DNA from: Orthonyx spaldingii
Taxonomy: Eukaryota; Chordata; Aves; Passeriformes; Orthonychidae
NCBI GenBank assembly: GCA_013397795.1
Contig: VZTJ01000081.1
Span: 127,649-191,648, forward strand
Direction of reading: 5' to 3'
DNA: 64,000 nt
Every line of letters begins with the position of its first letter. The stretch's first letter is position 1. The notes beneath the pieces are model-generated. The model saw only the letters and a program-made list of their open reading frames with translations, ran no database searches and had not been told where the DNA came from. This document shows positions 60,769-64,000 of this stretch, one piece after another. Position numbers and translations under genes: made by a program.

Positions 60769-62080
60769 GATTGGAGCAAGGGAAAGAAATGGAAAGACAA
60801 TAATGAAACAGAAAAGAAGGAAAGAAATATGGCAACAGCACAGGAGAATAAATAAGACCTTAAAAAGCAAACAAAAGATTAGCAGGAACTATAGCAAATA
60901 TCCAAAACCAAAATTCTTAAAGGGAAATTATTGGTGAAAAAATGGAACAATAATTGTTTTTGAATTCTAAAATAGCATATAGTTGTTAGAAAGACAAAAA
61001 GATAAGAAAATTTAGTCAATTTAGTCCTCTTTTTTTCTTTTTTTTTCAGTTCCTTGGTATTTTCATGCCCTGTACGAAGTAATTTTTTGCCACTTTTTTT
61101 TCCCCCTTAAATAAGTTATTTTTTTACTTTTTTAGTCAAGTATCTTAAGTATTATTTTTCTAGATTATTGGGGCATCCTCTCATTTCTACTTTTTTGCTG
61201 TGGTGCGTCAACCTTCACTTTTCATGAGTGCAGTGTTTTATTCATAACACAATGGTCACAGTCTCTGGATCTCTACTAAGATCATCAGTTTTAATACATC
61301 TCTTTTAAGTGATTTCTTCTTCCTGATCAAATAGATGGAAAATAACAACAGGGACTCAAAAGACAAAAACAATTGCAATTGGTGTTTCAGATGAAATGAT
61401 AATTATTAGTAGTGCACTTACTTTTGGATGTCTGAAACTCAAGTACAGTTTTCATTAACCTGGGAATATGAGGACAGCCAAGGATGAGCAATAATTCTGA
61501 ATCAAAAGTTTTCTATATACCTATTAATCATTGCAGGAAAGTATATCTATAATCCAACTTTATCAATATACACAAAGATGTTGTTAGGAACAGTAAATAT
61601 GTGGACCTTTGCCAAGTTATTCAAGATTAAATTTCCAAATCTTATTTCTCTTAGCTATCTTTAAGTACTCTCTGCTTTGTGAAATATATTTTCATGTATA
61701 ATCCTATACACAAGGGTGACACTGTGGCCATGAAAATTTTGGTCATTTTTCCTCTCAGAAAACTTTGACGAAACTACATTCTATTCAGAAGTGTATATGT
61801 ACATCTGTACTGTCCTTCACAGTATATGTAGAAACTAAGAATTTGTATATTAAAGGCTAAAATAGAATCCAGAAAATTACCCATGTCCCACAGGACTTGG
61901 AATTTATCAGGTGAAAATTTCCAGGACATCAATTACAGTTGCTTGTTAATACAGACAAACACATCACATCAAGTCTTTTACAGTCCTCTCATAGGTAAAT
62001 TTTCCATTTTTTTTTTCACAGCAACAATACATTGGCATCTTATCTGGTGGCATGCAATGAGTTACTTAATATGAAAGCAA

Positions 62081-62097
62081 TTACTACTACTACTACT
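62081..62097. repeat. (TAC)n trinucleotide microsatellite
   Basis: Five to six TAC units (TTACTACTACTACTACT), a short perfect array. Confidence 0.85.
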
Positions 62098-64000
62098 CCT
62101 CTTTCATTTTCAACAGAAAAGCCCACTGTTTGTAGAAGAGATTCTTGCTTTAAGCCATTAAGATCATGCCCTCACCTTTAATATTGTACATTTTCAGGTT
62201 TGCTTTAGCCTAAGGCCAGGTCTGAATATGATATTCCAGTCCTTCTCTAAACTGAAAATATTCACATCTGATGTCCCCGCATTTTGTAGCAAAAATTGTG
62301 GAAGTACTATCAAAGTTGACATACAATCAGTATGACTTTTCTAATACAGATAAGATCTACAAATGGGGATTTTTTTACTGCTGCTTGCTTAATTGCTGCA
62401 GGGGTTTTATTCTCTTCAAAAACAATGGCAACTGAATTCAAGAACAGAAAACAGTCTCACATATCAGGCTGATAGTTCTTTTCAAGACTTCTTTCAAAAC
62501 TTTTCCCTGTATTATTTATAAAAATTGGTAAAAGTTCAAGACGGATCATCCAAATAACTTTTCACAATAGCTGGCTTGCTGAAAATGCTCATTTTTTCCT
62601 ACATAACCCTTCTATGTGAGAAAGCCAAATCTGCCATGGTACTGAGGAACACACTGTCTGAGGTTTTGGTGGGGAATAAGCACAAATAAACAGAAATTCT
62701 GAGAAAACTTCCAAGAAACACTGATCTACAGGTGAAAAAATACAGCAAGCCTTTGAAATACATAAAGTAATTTGAATAACATCCTAAGCTCTCAAAACTT
62801 ATAAGCCTTCTTTGAATATCTGAAAAGTAAATCCTGCTAAATCTCACATATGCCCGCAACCACATGCAGAGACTATAAGAAAGTATAACACTGATTTTTC
62901 CAATTTTTTTCCCTGGGTTATTTTGCTTGTAGTATTATCTTTCTCCCAGCATTTCTTGAGGTTAGCACTTCTGGGGTTATTTCTTTAGTGAACAACAGGG
63001 AGAGAGCTGTCTCAAGGTGGAAATAGTAGCCATTTAAATAACACACTGCTTACAGCTTATTAGCACAAACCCAGGTAAGATAACACAGTGGTTAAATTCC
63101 CCATAGCTATTACAACTTGCCTACATTTATGCTCCATTCTAAATGCTGAATAGAGTCCTCAGGACAAAGCTGAAATGTTCAGTCTGTTGCTTAGATACTA
63201 CTTTCACAAGCTTCATATGAAAAATCTGTGTACACAGGCAAATAAACAGTTAAGTTAATAGGCTGAATCCGAAATGGACAAATAATCACTTCTTTTGTAC
63301 TATCTTTTGTACTATATTTCGGTGTGGGAGAAACAGGTGTGGAATACATAGAACACTAACTCAATGCAAAATGAAAATATCTGTGCTTTGGTGGGATGCC
63401 TCCTCCATGTATAGATATTTGGTGCCACTCTACCCTAATGAAAAAAGTTACTTGAATCTGCATTCATTTGAGTCACTTGATTCATCTTTGTCTATTCTTG
63501 CTGTATGGGATACAGAAATGAATATCCTGTTTGTTTACTTATGCAGGAGTCACTTATAATTTGTGACATTGCAACAACAGATCAAAACCGAGATCATATG
63601 CTAAAGTTAGAAAATCACCTCAGTCATATACACTACAGGCTTTATTGCATAACCGGGAGGAGTTAAATTTACAGTGGTTCAAATATTCTATTCAGAATGC
63701 CCAAATTATATCTAGTGAAAACTGCTTGACTAAAAATAGATGCTGTTCTGCATAACATATTAGATTGGTTCCTGCTATGCCATTTCCTCAGTAGAAGGAA
63801 AAAGCAATTTTGGTATGTGCTCTTCTCTGCTAATATTCAAAAACGAATTTGTTAATTTTTTTAGCACCAATAATTTATGACTTGGAGCAACATGCTCGAC
63901 AAACCGGGTGTTATGTAAAAGCTGACAGTTACAACATCACAATACAACAGCATTACCTATTATGTAGTTATGGTGATAACACACTACTCTTGTGCAACAC

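Larger units (their letters stand above)
58096..64000. other. Intergenic AT-rich DNA
   Basis: Contains an A19 run (60750-60768), a T-rich stretch (61027-61130) and a (TAC)n microsatellite (62081-62097). No gene, LTR or CR1 was recognised. Confidence 0.5.

Noticed and set aside
42561..64000. Exons of YIPF7, GUF1 or GNPDA2, the expected upstream neighbours
   Set aside because: No translation resembling these proteins was seen; they are probably farther upstream.
1..64000. CRISPR arrays, operons, tRNA or rRNA genes
   Set aside because: No regularly spaced repeats, clustered same-strand genes or recognisable structural RNA were seen; the sequence is vertebrate nuclear DNA.

Overview
The window looks like nuclear DNA of a bird. 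It is AT-rich and almost gene-free. It carries many decayed CR1 LINE fragments with the typical avian 3' end, plus retroviral LTRs, one of which resembles a family I associate with songbirds. It holds one CpG island with one clearly recognisable protein-coding exon. The songbird assignment is an inference from repeat families only.

The gene is KCTD8, on the minus strand. KCTD8 is an auxiliary subunit of GABA-B receptors. Coding exon 1 (42084 down to 41241) encodes 281 residues: a short N-terminus, the BTB/T1 tetramerisation domain and the H1 domain. It ends in a consensus splice donor (41235-41240) in phase 1. An in-frame stop 19 codons upstream and the absence of any other in-frame ATG fix the start. 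I could not find the C-terminal exon (H2 domain) in the window. Positions 1-41240 are therefore best read as the promoter-proximal part of a long first intron. Positions 42085 to about 42560 are the GC-rich 5' leader and promoter, with a 29-N assembly gap and a GGA-rich, G-quadruplex-capable tract. Positions of about 42560-64000 are upstream intergenic DNA.

Layout. 1-13900: intron with a truncated LTR (4298-4680), simple repeats and two unclassified GC-elevated patches. 13900-22600: three plus-strand CR1 copies and one minus-strand CR1 end. One plus-strand copy is split by a 705-bp LTR (21464-22168). 22600-40660: mostly featureless intron with one minus-strand CR1 (28941-29133) and several unclassified GC-rich patches. 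40660-42560: CpG island with KCTD8 exon 1. 42560-64000: no gene seen. A composite repeat lies at 50090-51570, where two CR1 copies stand head to head and one of them is split by a 515-bp minus-strand solo LTR.

I found no operon, CRISPR array, tRNA, rRNA or convincing new biological system. The most useful observations are the shape of the KCTD8 5' end and the two nested LTR insertions with recognisable target duplications. Several GC-rich islands remain unassigned and need a repeat-library or RNA-seq comparison.
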